Assembly (NCBI GenBank): GCA_900100095.1
Contig: FMTN01000022.1
Span: 1 to 64,000, forward strand
Length of the DNA stretch: 64,000 bases
Source of the DNA: Lachnospiraceae bacterium C10
GTDB taxonomy: Bacteria; Bacillota; Clostridia; Lachnospirales; Lachnospiraceae
Direction of reading: 5' to 3'
Positions 42,685-51,099 of this stretch are shown one piece after another; position 1 is the stretch's first letter, and the number at the start of each line of letters is the position of its first letter. A program made the translations under genes and the position numbers. The notes beneath the pieces were generated by a model. It saw only the letters and a list, made by a program, of their open reading frames with translations, was not told the DNA's origin and ran no database searches.

Positions 42685-43199
42685 ATGGAAAAAAACAAGC
42701 TTTCAAAGATGACCAGACAACTAAAAATATACTACCGTCTTACTGCTTCCAAAATCATTGGGCCGAATGATATCATGCGTGAATTTGATATCTCAATACG
42801 GATGGTGCCGTATTTGATGAATCCGCATCCGACCGACGCAGGGCTCATCTCCTACGTCTTTACCGAATTGGAACATTGATTTGGTCATTTCCTCACATTA
42901 GTACTGATACTCTTCACACTTATGATAATCTGTTGGAAGAATATGAGAATGCACTACAGGATTCACTTACTGATCCCGAGCAATATCCACCAGAAGAACT
43001 CCCTGATAAACCTGATTTCCCTGACCTTCCGGATCTTAAATCACAATACTATGAACTTTTCCCCGATAGTAACAAAAGAACCCGGCAACGTGATTTCGAG
43101 GAGCTCAACCGTGCCGGATTCAAGATATACTATGACAGAACATATAAAGCATTCCTTTTTGAGTATGATGAATATAACGGAGAGTTGATGGATATCTGA
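42685..43199 (+). pseudogene. Family D regulator with internal deletion, module 3
   Basis: Almost identical to the module 1 regulator, but 88 bp are lost between two CAA/ACGGATG micro-repeats, joining GATATCTCAA to TACGGATGG and shifting the frame. The first part stops at 42879. The second half (SDTLHTYDNLLEEYENAL-like through RQRDFEELNRAGFKIYYD) remains open from about 42876 and could be made from an internal start. Confidence 0.85.
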
Positions 43200-43208
43200 T
43201 CTGTTACG

Positions 43209-43370
43209 TTAAAAACTACTCATGTACTCTCCAACATATACTATTTCAAGATTATCAGAATCCATCTTTACCCCTATACACAGTTTCTCTATCATATCAC
43301 GGTTTAGGCCAATATCTTCTATATCAGATACTTCGATATTGGTCTCCTTCCATTTTTCTATGTATATTAT
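43209..43370 (-). pseudogene. C-terminal scrap of an unknown protein
   Basis: A minus frame without start reads IYIEKWKETNIEVSDIEDIG, then LNRDMIEKLCIGVKMDSDNL and EIVYVGEYMSSF, then stop. Codon use and composition look genuine. It follows family F2. No family known. Confidence 0.4.
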
Positions 43371-43379
43371 CAGGATGTG

Positions 43380-43397
43380 GCGACAACGGTGTTGTCA
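43380..43397. repeat. Small hairpin at the operon end, copy 2
   Basis: GGCGACAACGGTGTTGTC resembles 32224-32241. It overlaps the stop of the family F2 gene. Confidence 0.5.
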
Positions 43398-43772
43398 TCC
43401 CCTAAATCTTTTATCCCTATCCTCCATCCTACGTTTTTCCCTTAATGCTTCGTGAATATCAAAATCATCATATTGACAATTCCAATGTCTGATTAACAAT
43501 TCACGATTATTCATTATCCACTGGTAAACATCCATAAAATCAATATCTTCAAGTCCGATGTCATCCAACACAATCGGAGATTCAGAAATTGATATTGGAT
43601 ATAACCAATCTTCAACAGCAGCAAACACATATGGCTGTACATCAGGAAATCGTTCCTTTGCTATACATTCAAGAAAAATCTTGCATGAGAGTCCGGTTTC
43701 CTTTTTTGTGACATTTGTTACCATAAATCCATCTATTTCGTGTATGGAAATTGCCTTTGGAATTTCACTCAT
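43395..43772 (-). CDS. Family F protein, module 4
   Basis: 125 residues. A complete version of the fragment at 39602: ETGLSCKIFLECIAKERFPD, EDWLYPISISESPIVLDD, LLIRHWNCQ. The start follows ATGGAGGTATGAA, 16 bp after the preceding gene. Small soluble protein of unknown role. Confidence 0.7.
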   Translation of the reverse strand: MSEIPKAISIHEIDGFMVTNVTKKETGLSCKIFLECIAKERFPDVQPYVFAAVEDWLYPISISESPIVLDDIGLEDIDFMDVYQWIMNNRELLIRHWNCQYDDFDIHEALREKRRMEDRDKRFRG

Positions 43773-43788
43773 ATTTCATACCTCCATT

Positions 43789-44760
43789 TCAAAAATGCTC
43801 CATCATCTGCTGCATCTGATATATTTCAAAATCCTGCTGGAAATTATTCAGATAGTCATACAGCACATCCCAATACAGCTTGCTTCCAAAGATCCACATC
43901 GGATGATACATGCGAAGCGCATCCGTATAATACTGCCTGTACGCATCCTTAATAATCATCTTTATAGTGTCTTCATTTTCCAAAGAATATCTGCTTTCCC
44001 CGATGGTTACTGTATCCCCATCAATATCAGGGATGTTTTTGATTTTTTCCCATGCTCTGCGCCAGCTGTCGCTCTTTATATCCTGCGCATCAAAAATAGT
44101 ATTTTCGAATTTCTGCATAACGATAGGATAAATCACACTTCTTAAGTACCACCTGAATGCATCCTCATCACGTATGGCTAAGAGCATTGAATCCATCTCA
44201 TCCCACTCTGTAACACATGAATATATAAACCAGCCGCTGTAATACTCGTCCAAAGACTGCTCATCGCTTCCCCATGCTCCACGGATTTCATTGAATCGCT
44301 TTGTTTCTTCAAGGGATCTGATGAAGATTACCAGCCTCTGTAAAGCAACATTCTTGTCTACAGGAGCATCATAGATAAAGAGTTGGAACAAATTCTGAAC
44401 AGACAGCTTTTCCCCTGCAAGACTCATGGAGATTATCCCTTCCAGCATGAGCGGTGCTAGTTCCGCTCCCATAAATCGCTCGATCAGGTCATAAGCCTGT
44501 AGCAGCCCCGAATAACTTCTGAATGGCTTTATCCTGCTGACATAATTTCTCTCAATAAAATCTCTTAAGAAACCGCATACCACACGAAACTTCTTATTAG
44601 TCTCCCTAACTAGCATTTCACGCTCATCAGCCTTCTCTAAGATCTGCATGGGATAATAGCCTATCATCTTATAAATACGATTAATAACCTCAGCATTCCG
44701 AGAAAAGAGTGCATTTGTCTTATCGATAAGATCGTTATACATTAAGTGATAATCCATCAT
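43789..44760 (-). CDS. Hypothetical helical protein, module 4
   Basis: 323 residues, largely helical, aromatic-rich, no known motif (NALFSRNAEVINRIYKMIGY, ERFMGAELAPLMLEGIISMS, DFEIYQMQQMMEHF at the end). The last segment resembles the DFELYQMQ seen at the break of the module 3 MBL copy, a possible recombination point. Overlaps the small gene upstream by four bases (ATGA). Confidence 0.65.
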   Translation of the reverse strand: MMDYHLMYNDLIDKTNALFSRNAEVINRIYKMIGYYPMQILEKADEREMLVRETNKKFRVVCGFLRDFIERNYVSRIKPFRSYSGLLQAYDLIERFMGAELAPLMLEGIISMSLAGEKLSVQNLFQLFIYDAPVDKNVALQRLVIFIRSLEETKRFNEIRGAWGSDEQSLDEYYSGWFIYSCVTEWDEMDSMLLAIRDEDAFRWYLRSVIYPIVMQKFENTIFDAQDIKSDSWRRAWEKIKNIPDIDGDTVTIGESRYSLENEDTIKMIIKDAYRQYYTDALRMYHPMWIFGSKLYWDVLYDYLNNFQQDFEIYQMQQMMEHF

Positions 44761-44948
44761 ATTCTCTCCTCACAGAATCCTCGCACCTCTTCCGGTGTAG
44801 TCTCGATCTTTACTTCTTTTGCTCCTTCATCGTCCAGAAAATGGCGAATAATCTCCTCCCTCGCCAAATTATCAGCTTCAATACTATATTTCCTAATTGA
44901 TGCCTCAGCATATTTTCTCTTACCATCAACAGTTATACGATAGACCAT
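44757..44948 (-). CDS. Small protein, first gene of module 4
   Basis: 63 residues from the ATG at 44948 (after AAGGAGGTAACAGCT): MVYRITVDGKRKYAEASIRK through VKIETTPEEVRGFCEERI. Strand-helix-strand composition, unknown family. The frame upstream of this ATG is not needed. Confidence 0.65.
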   Translation of the reverse strand: MVYRITVDGKRKYAEASIRKYSIEADNLAREEIIRHFLDDEGAKEVKIETTPEEVRGFCEERI

Positions 44949-45000
44949 AGCTGTTACCTCCTTGCTTTGTAATCGCAGTGTAGCACACACCACATCGGAA

Positions 45001-45022
45001 AAGCGTCAGCTGTATGTCGCAT
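45001..45022. promoter_or_regulatory. Module operator motif, module 4
   Basis: CGTC-N4-GTATGTCGCAT at 45004-45022, the fourth copy of the motif, about 55 bp upstream of the small gene at 44948. No family D regulator gene lies next to this copy. Confidence 0.6.
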
Positions 45023-45044
45023 AGTGCAATTACTTGAAATCTAT

Positions 45045-45086
45045 ATAAAAAAAATCGCTTTTCTCCATCTCGGAAATAAAGCGATT
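45045..45086 (-). terminator. Rho-independent terminator
   Basis: Minus strand: AATCGCTTT ... AAAAGCGATT followed by eight or more T. It begins at the stop of the 45087 fragment. Confidence 0.8.
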
Positions 45087-45326
45087 CTAAAGTATTTGCG
45101 TATTTCTGTCCTTTTCTTTGCCTTGTACCAACAACTCTATGGCAATATCTATGGCTCCGGAATAATCATATTTCTTAATTAGCTCACACAAGCTCTCCTG
45201 CTGCTTCATCATAGACAGGGTCGAGCAATGAACTTCGTGACACCGGTTTATAAAATCCGGATCATTGTCTTCGTCTAACTCCCATAATGTTTCCACATCA
45301 TATCCCTTATGGACATCCTTCCTCAC
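45087..45326 (-). CDS. Short acidic protein, possibly a C-terminal CARF-protein fragment
   Basis: 79 residues from a GTG that overlaps the GNAT stop (TTGTGAGG). It reads DVETLWELDEDNDPDFINRC, then LCELIKKYDYSGAIDIAIEL. The YDYSGA...IA pattern recalls helices found in Csm6/CARF-type proteins, but there is no HEPN motif and the resemblance is slight. It is probably a truncated gene kept by coupling to GNAT. Confidence 0.4.
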   Translation of the reverse strand: MRKDVHKGYDVETLWELDEDNDPDFINRCHEVHCSTLSMMKQQESLCELIKKYDYSGAIDIAIELLVQGKEKDRNTQIL

Positions 45327-45793
45327 AAAATCACTTCCATATGAGTCTCTTTGACCTTCATCCCGACCTTCTGGTAGAACGCTTTGGCACGATCATTGCC
45401 TTCCCAGACATTCAACATCACTTCGTAGCAGCCAATCGTTCGCGCATAGTCCAGTACATACTCATACAGTTGCTTTCCAATATGCTGACCGCGCGCATTC
45501 TCATCAACGCACAGGTCATCGATATACAACATCTTATAGGATTTCATGAAGGGACGTTTTGGCATTTCTTTAATTTCACAAAAGGCATATCCCAATACTT
45601 CATCCACATCATCCACCGCCACAAATACCGGCTTTCCATCATCTAGGAAGATTTCACGAAGCTCTTCATCTGAATACTTCGTCGTTCCGGATACAAAAAT
45701 GTCCGGACGAATCTTGGCATGGATCTCCAGAACCTCGCTTAGAAGCTTCAACACTCGCTTCATATCCTTCTCTTCTGCACGTCGAATTCCCAT
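45323..45793 (-). CDS. GNAT-family N-acetyltransferase (RimI-like)
   Basis: 156 residues: N-terminal IRRAEEKDMKRVLKLLSEVL, acetyl-CoA motif A in LYIDDLCVDENARGQHIGKQ near residue 95, motif B in MLNVWEGNDRAKAFYQKVGM. Close in style to RimI/PhnO-like enzymes. Start behind ATGAGGGAAAG. Confidence 0.92.
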   Translation of the reverse strand: MGIRRAEEKDMKRVLKLLSEVLEIHAKIRPDIFVSGTTKYSDEELREIFLDDGKPVFVAVDDVDEVLGYAFCEIKEMPKRPFMKSYKMLYIDDLCVDENARGQHIGKQLYEYVLDYARTIGCYEVMLNVWEGNDRAKAFYQKVGMKVKETHMEVIL

Positions 45794-45849
45794 CTTTCCC
45801 TCATCTCAAACTTCTTCTATTTCGTCTCATCAAAAACGCTCTGAAAGTT

Positions 45850-46251
45850 TTATTCCATATAATCCTTTACGTTCAAAGTTTCATCCGTACGCTTTTCTTC
45901 TGTTATACCAGGCACAAACTCCGTTACATACGTTTCACCGGATAACGGATGAATATAATAGCGTACAATGGCTGCAGTATAGGATCGGTAAGCAACTACA
46001 ATCTGGTCTTCTTCACTGGATTCAACCTTCCAATCAATTGTGTAATCCTTGGAATTTACCATATCCTCTAATTCTGGATTCGTCTGAATACAATAATTCT
46101 TAATCGCTTCAAGTGCCTTCTCATCCGATATTCTCTCATCCTTATTTATCTCGTTCGTCTCCTTCGTATTTACTGCATCTTTTTTACTGCCACAGACAGC
46201 TATTCCAGTGACAAGTACCACTAACATTGCAATGACTACAGCTTTCTTCAT
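45850..46251 (-). CDS. Small secreted or lipoprotein-like protein
   Basis: 133 residues from the ATG at 46251: MKKAVVIAMLVVLVTGIAVC is a signal peptide ending near a Cys, but IAVC is a poor lipobox, so lipidation is uncertain. The mature part carries a PepSY-like region (AIKNYCIQTNPELEDMVNS, IVRYYIHPLSGETYVTEF). Likely extracytoplasmic. Confidence 0.7.
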   Translation of the reverse strand: MKKAVVIAMLVVLVTGIAVCGSKKDAVNTKETNEINKDERISDEKALEAIKNYCIQTNPELEDMVNSKDYTIDWKVESSEEDQIVVAYRSYTAAIVRYYIHPLSGETYVTEFVPGITEEKRTDETLNVKDYME

Positions 46252-46525
46252 AGACGCACTCCTGATCAAACATACTTTTATATATTCCGATTAACAATAT
46301 TTTCAAATTCATTATACTGTAACTCTACGCAAAATACACGTTTCATGTTGCGCGCCGGCTAAAATAACAGTAAATTGCAAAATTCGACGGTTCATATGTA
46401 TCTTATTGGATTATAATAATTTTGTAGTGTCATTCTATCTTACGATGCTATGCAAAATAATGGAACTACACTGTTTGGTTCAACGGGTACATATGTTAAC
46501 GCATGGACAACTGAGAGGTGATAAA

Positions 46526-47386
46526 ATGAAAAAAACTTTTATTCTTACAATTCTAACTGTTTTTACCATAGCAATTTGTAGTACAACCGTTGCACAGGCA
46601 GGTACAATTTCCCTCCAGTCCTCCGATCTTCTGAAACAATCTGAGGATTTTGGAGAAATCAAATCCCTGCTTAAAGATATGCAACAGTGGATTACAGACA
46701 CAAATCTGCCGGAAACAAAACTTACAGAAGCAGATTTGGAAAACGGTTATAAAATTTACACGGATTTCAAGCTGGAAGACTGCAGTGATTCTTCTGCAAC
46801 GTCCATTCGCAACACCCTGAAAAATCATTCCTATATCTGGGAGATTCCGGTGAAAATCTCTAATAAGACCTATACCTTTACCATTGGCAAATCACAGCCC
46901 TTGTCTGAGAACGGCAAAAAGAACTTAACGGAATCCGAGCAGAAGGAGTTAAAAGAACAAGAGGGAAAATTCTGTATTATTTCCTTTGGAGAAGGAAACA
47001 ACTTACAAGCTCTGGTTAAAAAACAAAAAACAGATTATAACTATTCTGATGTCTATATCGTCGGAGGCATTCCGGGACAGCTCGATGAATACGTGTTGGG
47101 CGTCAACAAGGAAGGTGCATCCTTTACTACCGTAACACAGGACGTAAACGCCGACAAACTACTGTCAACCGATGATCATAAAACAATCAAACCGATTTCC
47201 TGGGAAGACATGCTTCAAAAAGAACAATCTGCCTTGGAAACACTTCCGATTGCACAGAATATGACTTCCGGTAGCCTTGGAACTCACGAGCCTTCTTCCA
47301 CTTTCCCCGCAGCTGCAGCTTTCATATCTGCGCTTCTGTTGCTTGGAATTCTAGGTGCAACCCTTGTCCATAGACAGCTACATTAA
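46526..47386 (+). CDS. Secreted/membrane-anchored hypothetical protein
   Basis: 286 residues from the ATG at 46526 (after GAGAGGTGATAAA). Signal peptide MKKTFILTILTVFTIAICST, about 230 residues of exported domain, then a single C-terminal membrane helix (FPAAAAFISALLLLGILGA) and a short basic tail, the layout of an anchored surface protein without LPxTG. Unknown function. Precedes the Ig-like protein by 41 bp and is probably co-transcribed. Confidence 0.75.
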   Translation: MKKTFILTILTVFTIAICSTTVAQAGTISLQSSDLLKQSEDFGEIKSLLKDMQQWITDTNLPETKLTEADLENGYKIYTDFKLEDCSDSSATSIRNTLKNHSYIWEIPVKISNKTYTFTIGKSQPLSENGKKNLTESEQKELKEQEGKFCIISFGEGNNLQALVKKQKTDYNYSDVYIVGGIPGQLDEYVLGVNKEGASFTTVTQDVNADKLLSTDDHKTIKPISWEDMLQKEQSALETLPIAQNMTSGSLGTHEPSSTFPAAAAFISALLLLGILGATLVHRQLH

Positions 47387-47427
47387 AGCTTCCGGAGAAA
47401 CAAAAAGATATTACGAGGTGACAAACC

Positions 47428-48462
47428 ATGAAAAACAAAAAGCGTAACCTTTCTCTTCTACTGGCAGCAGGTCTTACCATATTTCCTGCCATCGCTTTGC
47501 TTAGCACTTCCACGGTGACAGCCAGGGCTGATCTGAAAGAAGATGTTGTAAAGGAAGTGACCGATCCATCCACCGTACCCGTAAGCTCCGTTACTTTGGA
47601 TAAGCATGAACTGACCCTGACCTGCGGTTCTGCAGAGACTCTGACTGCCAGCATTTTACCGCAGAACGCCACGAACAAACTGATTACCTGGAGCAGCACC
47701 AATCCTTTGATTGCCAAGGTCGATATCATCGGCAACAAAGTCAGTGTTCTTGCCGGATCCCTACCGGGAAAGGCTACCATCTCAGCCCGGTCTCCGGAAG
47801 GCGCCTGCGACACCTGCACTGTGTATGTCAAAGAACTGCCACAGGAGACGGTAACCTCTGTTACCCTTGACGATACTACAAAGGTCCTTTCCGTGGGAGA
47901 GACAGCTTCCCTTATTGCTACCGTCGATCCTTCCACAGCCAAAGACAAATCCGTTTACTGGACCAGCAGCAACAACGATATCGTAACGGTGGATTCCACC
48001 GGTAAAATCACCGGTATTTCTGAAGGAAATGCCCATGTCCGTGTCTACTCCGTTGCCGACAACAGCCGGTATGCCACCTGCAGCATTTCAGTCACTGCAC
48101 CAAAAGAGCCGGAAAAGGACACAAACCAACCGGATAACAGCCGGGAAATTCAAAAGCAAAAACAGATTCATGCAATCCAAAACACAAAGGGAAAAATCCT
48201 GTCCGTCAAATCCCGGGAGAGCCGGTTAATTGTAACCGCCTCCGCCAAAAGAGTCGATGGCGTCGCTGTAAAATACCAATTCCGCTACCGGCAGGCAGGC
48301 TCAAAAAAATGGAAGGTAACATCTTCTCCTTCTGAACATGTCAATCTTAAGAAATTAAAAAGCGGCAAAAAGTATACCCTTCAGGTAAGAACTTTCGCCG
48401 CTATCGATCAAAAGAAATACTATGGAGCATGGTCACCTTCTGTTACAAAGAAAACAAAGTGA
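47428..48462 (+). CDS. Secreted Big-2/fibronectin-III surface protein
   Basis: 344 residues. A signal peptide (LSLLLAAGLTIFPAIALLST) is followed by two bacterial Ig-like (BIG2) domains, each with VTLD...L..G....L.A...P and W.S.N (KLITWSSTNPLIAKVD; KSVYWTSSNNDIVTVD), at about residues 48-130 and 137-218. A C-terminal fibronectin type III-like domain (KYQFRYRQAGSKKWK, YTLQVRTFA) ends the protein. Likely cell-surface or matrix binding. Confidence 0.9.
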   Translation: MKNKKRNLSLLLAAGLTIFPAIALLSTSTVTARADLKEDVVKEVTDPSTVPVSSVTLDKHELTLTCGSAETLTASILPQNATNKLITWSSTNPLIAKVDIIGNKVSVLAGSLPGKATISARSPEGACDTCTVYVKELPQETVTSVTLDDTTKVLSVGETASLIATVDPSTAKDKSVYWTSSNNDIVTVDSTGKITGISEGNAHVRVYSVADNSRYATCSISVTAPKEPEKDTNQPDNSREIQKQKQIHAIQNTKGKILSVKSRESRLIVTASAKRVDGVAVKYQFRYRQAGSKKWKVTSSPSEHVNLKKLKSGKKYTLQVRTFAAIDQKKYYGAWSPSVTKKTK

Positions 48463-48475
48463 CCCCGGAAGAAAC

Positions 48476-48513
48476 GGACCTGATTCTTTTAAAGGATCAG
48501 GTCTGTTTTTTCT
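48476..48513 (+). terminator. Rho-independent terminator between convergent genes
   Basis: GGACCTGATTCTTTTAAAGG and ATCAGGTC form a stem followed by TGTTTTTTCT on the plus strand. It overlaps the end of the minus-strand YhgE/Pip gene. Confidence 0.85.
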
Positions 48514-50642
48514 GTACTCTTTTTAATAATAACATTCATCTTTCGACATGGAATGCTGATAAAAAGTCCAATAACAAGAGAGACTGCAAGAACCACCAAT
48601 AGGCCGGATAAGCAGGTCACATAATCCCTCTTATAGGTTCCGGCCACTGCCTCCCTTGCTGCGTTGATGCTGTAGGCAAAAGGCATGTACTCATACAGCT
48701 TCTGGTATTCGACCGGAAGCACTTCGATCGGGAAGGTTCCTCCGGAGCCTGCTACCTGAATAACCATAAGAACAACTGCAATGGCTTCTCCCACTGCATC
48801 CAGGGCATAGGCCAGGGAGTACAACAGAAGGGTGTAGGTCAGACTTGTCAGGGACATGGCAAACCAGAGCATAAAAGGATGTATGCACTGTATCCTTACG
48901 TACAGCAAGGCTCCAAGGACTGTGATCAATGTCTGAATCTGACCAATAAGGAAGAATACAATATATCTTCCAAAATATTCCTGATAGGACTTCATATTCT
49001 CAACTCCCGGAATCGGTCTGACCTTTGTATGTATGATCGCCACAAGAATCAAAGAGCCTACCCAGATGGACAACACAATGTAAAAAGGCGCCATAGCGGA
49101 TCCATTGTTCTTCACAGGGAAGACCGGATGAATCTGCAGATCAATCGGACTTGTAATAAACTGCGCCACTTCCTCAGGACTGGTGGACAGAAGCCGCATC
49201 AGCATACGATACTGCTCACTCTTTTCGATTCCTGCATTTTTGTCCATGACACGATGCAGTTCCTCCTGCATACGTACCACTTTCCTTCGGCTTTTTTTCA
49301 GTTGCTCCTTACCAAGTGACATCATGTCCGGATAGCTGGAAAGCATACCCGCCAGCTCGCTGATACTGCTGTCGCTGTAGCCTAACATATCACGGACATC
49401 ATCCACAGACTTTTTCACAGAATCCATAGACCTTGCCAGCTGCGGGGCAACTGTGTTCTGATAGGTATCGGATAACCTTTGTATATCCTTTCGACAGACC
49501 CGGATATCCGCTTTGACTGCCTTATAGGACTGATTGGCATCCTTGCTGGTCTTTGTGTTGGCTTTCTGAAGGGCTGACATATCCTGATCCAGCACAGTGA
49601 AATCTTTCTCTACCGCATCGGCATTCTTTTTCACCATTGCCGTCTCGGTAATTCCGGAGGCAGCAATCTGTCTTCGAATGGTTTGAAATGCTGCCTTTGT
49701 GCTCTCTGCTGCCGCTTTCAAAGACTCCAACTCCGCATTGGTGACTGCAACTGCCTTATCCACATCTTTAAAATAGTCATCCATCGTGCGCTCCAGTGAA
49801 TCCAACTCCGTGCCCATCCGGTTCATATTGATGGTGATCATATCCCCCGCCGTATCTACGGTTTTACCGGCAGATTGAACCGCACTTCCCGCACTCTTTG
49901 AAACAGATGACATGCTATCCTTGATCCTGTCCGCTTCGTCCGAAATCTCCTTGGCCGCTTTCATCACCTTCGAGGTCGTATCAACGAAACTAATATAGGT
50001 ATCGATGATGGAAACACAGGTGGACAGATCGCTGTCCATGGTATTAAGTCTGTGATCGATCACATTCCCTGCACCTGCCTTATTAGCAGCACCTTCCAGA
50101 TCCGAGGTCACCGTCAGAAACCCCTTCGTCAACGTACTTACAAAGGAACGGTTTACCTCCTGGGTGATGGCTGTTTTTACCTTACCGGTTATCTTGGGTG
50201 CAATGGCATTTTTCTTATCATTCTCGTAATAGATAATTTCCGGATGCTTGGCATCTCCGCCGATAAAGCTGACCATATTCTTTGAAAAATCCCGGTCAAT
50301 TACGAAAGCCGCATAGTAGGTTCCGTTTTTCACACCCTCCACAGCGTCTACGTCACTCCCTGGAAATTTCCACCCGATGGTTTTATTTTCCTTTAGATTC
50401 TTACAGATGATGTCACCGGCATTGACCTTCACTCCCCCAAGTTCCACACCATGATCCATGGACACCACAGCTACGGCAAGATGACCGGTCGCCGATGCAT
50501 TGTAAGGAGCCCAGTTCGAAAAAATATTAAACCATGCATAAAGGCACGGAATCACCGACAGACCGATGATCACTACAACAGCCACAACATTGGTGGAAAG
50601 CCGCTTCACATCGGAAAGAAATATCCGGATGATGTTATTCAT
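48489..50642 (-). CDS. YhgE/Pip family membrane protein
   Basis: 717 residues from the ATG at 50642 (MNNIIRIFLSDVKRLSTNVV), behind GGAGGAAGAGC; upstream residues of the frame are shadow of the previous gene. One N-terminal helix (VVVIIGLSVIPCLYAWFNIF), a long extracytoplasmic coiled-coil part (residues about 60-480) and five or so C-terminal helices of the ABC-2 type (YIVLSIWVGSLILVAII and following). The family includes phage infection protein and ESX/YueB-like proteins; it exports or anchors something unknown. Third gene of a coupled operon. Confidence 0.9.
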   Translation of the reverse strand: MNNIIRIFLSDVKRLSTNVVAVVVIIGLSVIPCLYAWFNIFSNWAPYNASATGHLAVAVVSMDHGVELGGVKVNAGDIICKNLKENKTIGWKFPGSDVDAVEGVKNGTYYAAFVIDRDFSKNMVSFIGGDAKHPEIIYYENDKKNAIAPKITGKVKTAITQEVNRSFVSTLTKGFLTVTSDLEGAANKAGAGNVIDHRLNTMDSDLSTCVSIIDTYISFVDTTSKVMKAAKEISDEADRIKDSMSSVSKSAGSAVQSAGKTVDTAGDMITINMNRMGTELDSLERTMDDYFKDVDKAVAVTNAELESLKAAAESTKAAFQTIRRQIAASGITETAMVKKNADAVEKDFTVLDQDMSALQKANTKTSKDANQSYKAVKADIRVCRKDIQRLSDTYQNTVAPQLARSMDSVKKSVDDVRDMLGYSDSSISELAGMLSSYPDMMSLGKEQLKKSRRKVVRMQEELHRVMDKNAGIEKSEQYRMLMRLLSTSPEEVAQFITSPIDLQIHPVFPVKNNGSAMAPFYIVLSIWVGSLILVAIIHTKVRPIPGVENMKSYQEYFGRYIVFFLIGQIQTLITVLGALLYVRIQCIHPFMLWFAMSLTSLTYTLLLYSLAYALDAVGEAIAVVLMVIQVAGSGGTFPIEVLPVEYQKLYEYMPFAYSINAAREAVAGTYKRDYVTCLSGLLVVLAVSLVIGLFISIPCRKMNVIIKKSTEKTDLIL

Positions 50643-51099
50643 GCTCTTCCTCCTTCGATTCCATTGCTTCCTTCGACTCCTTTTCCCTGGTTCTCTCCCT
50701 TGCAATCTCACCAATCTTCTGCCTTGCCGCCTCTCTGGCATCCTCGATCTTTTCATGGGTGATTTCCATCTGCTCGGATACCGCAGCCTCCAGCTGAACC
50801 GCCTGTTCTCCGATCAAGGCCTTCTCCTCTTCCATCGTTCCAAGCAATTCCTGCATGCGAAAATCCATATACTCCACATAAATCAGATAAAAAGCAATAC
50901 CAAAAAGCGAGGTGATCCACAGGATCAAAAAGACCAGTTTGGAACTGTCCGTCGCAAAACTGATGATAAGAAAAACCAGCGGCAAAAGAATATTGACCTT
51001 AAGTCCATTGCGGATCTTACGCTGATTCTTCTCATGATTTTCCTTTTGATAAGCGATAAATTTTTCATATCGCTCTTTATATTTTTTCTCTTCTGTCAT
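50635..51099 (-). CDS. Small membrane protein between two YhgE/Pip genes
   Basis: 154 residues from the ATG at 51099 (TGATG overlap with the gene upstream). Basic N-terminus, two membrane helices (ILLPLVFLIISFATD and LVFLILWITSLFGIAFYLIY), then an acidic/basic coiled coil (EIARERTREKESKEAMESKE). Overlaps the next gene by 8 bp. Unknown family, probably a partner of the YhgE/Pip pair. Confidence 0.75.
   Translation of the reverse strand: MTEEKKYKERYEKFIAYQKENHEKNQRKIRNGLKVNILLPLVFLIISFATDSSKLVFLILWITSLFGIAFYLIYVEYMDFRMQELLGTMEEEKALIGEQAVQLEAAVSEQMEITHEKIEDAREAARQKIGEIARERTREKESKEAMESKEEEHE

Noticed and set aside
45087-45326. Type III CRISPR Csm6 effector
   Set aside because: Only a short YDYSGA-type helix is similar; there is no HEPN or CARF motif and no CRISPR array or cas gene in the window.
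47322-47948. 208-residue minus frame over the Ig-like gene
   Set aside because: Shadow of the Ser/Thr-rich secreted protein, which has a signal peptide and ribosome site on the plus strand.
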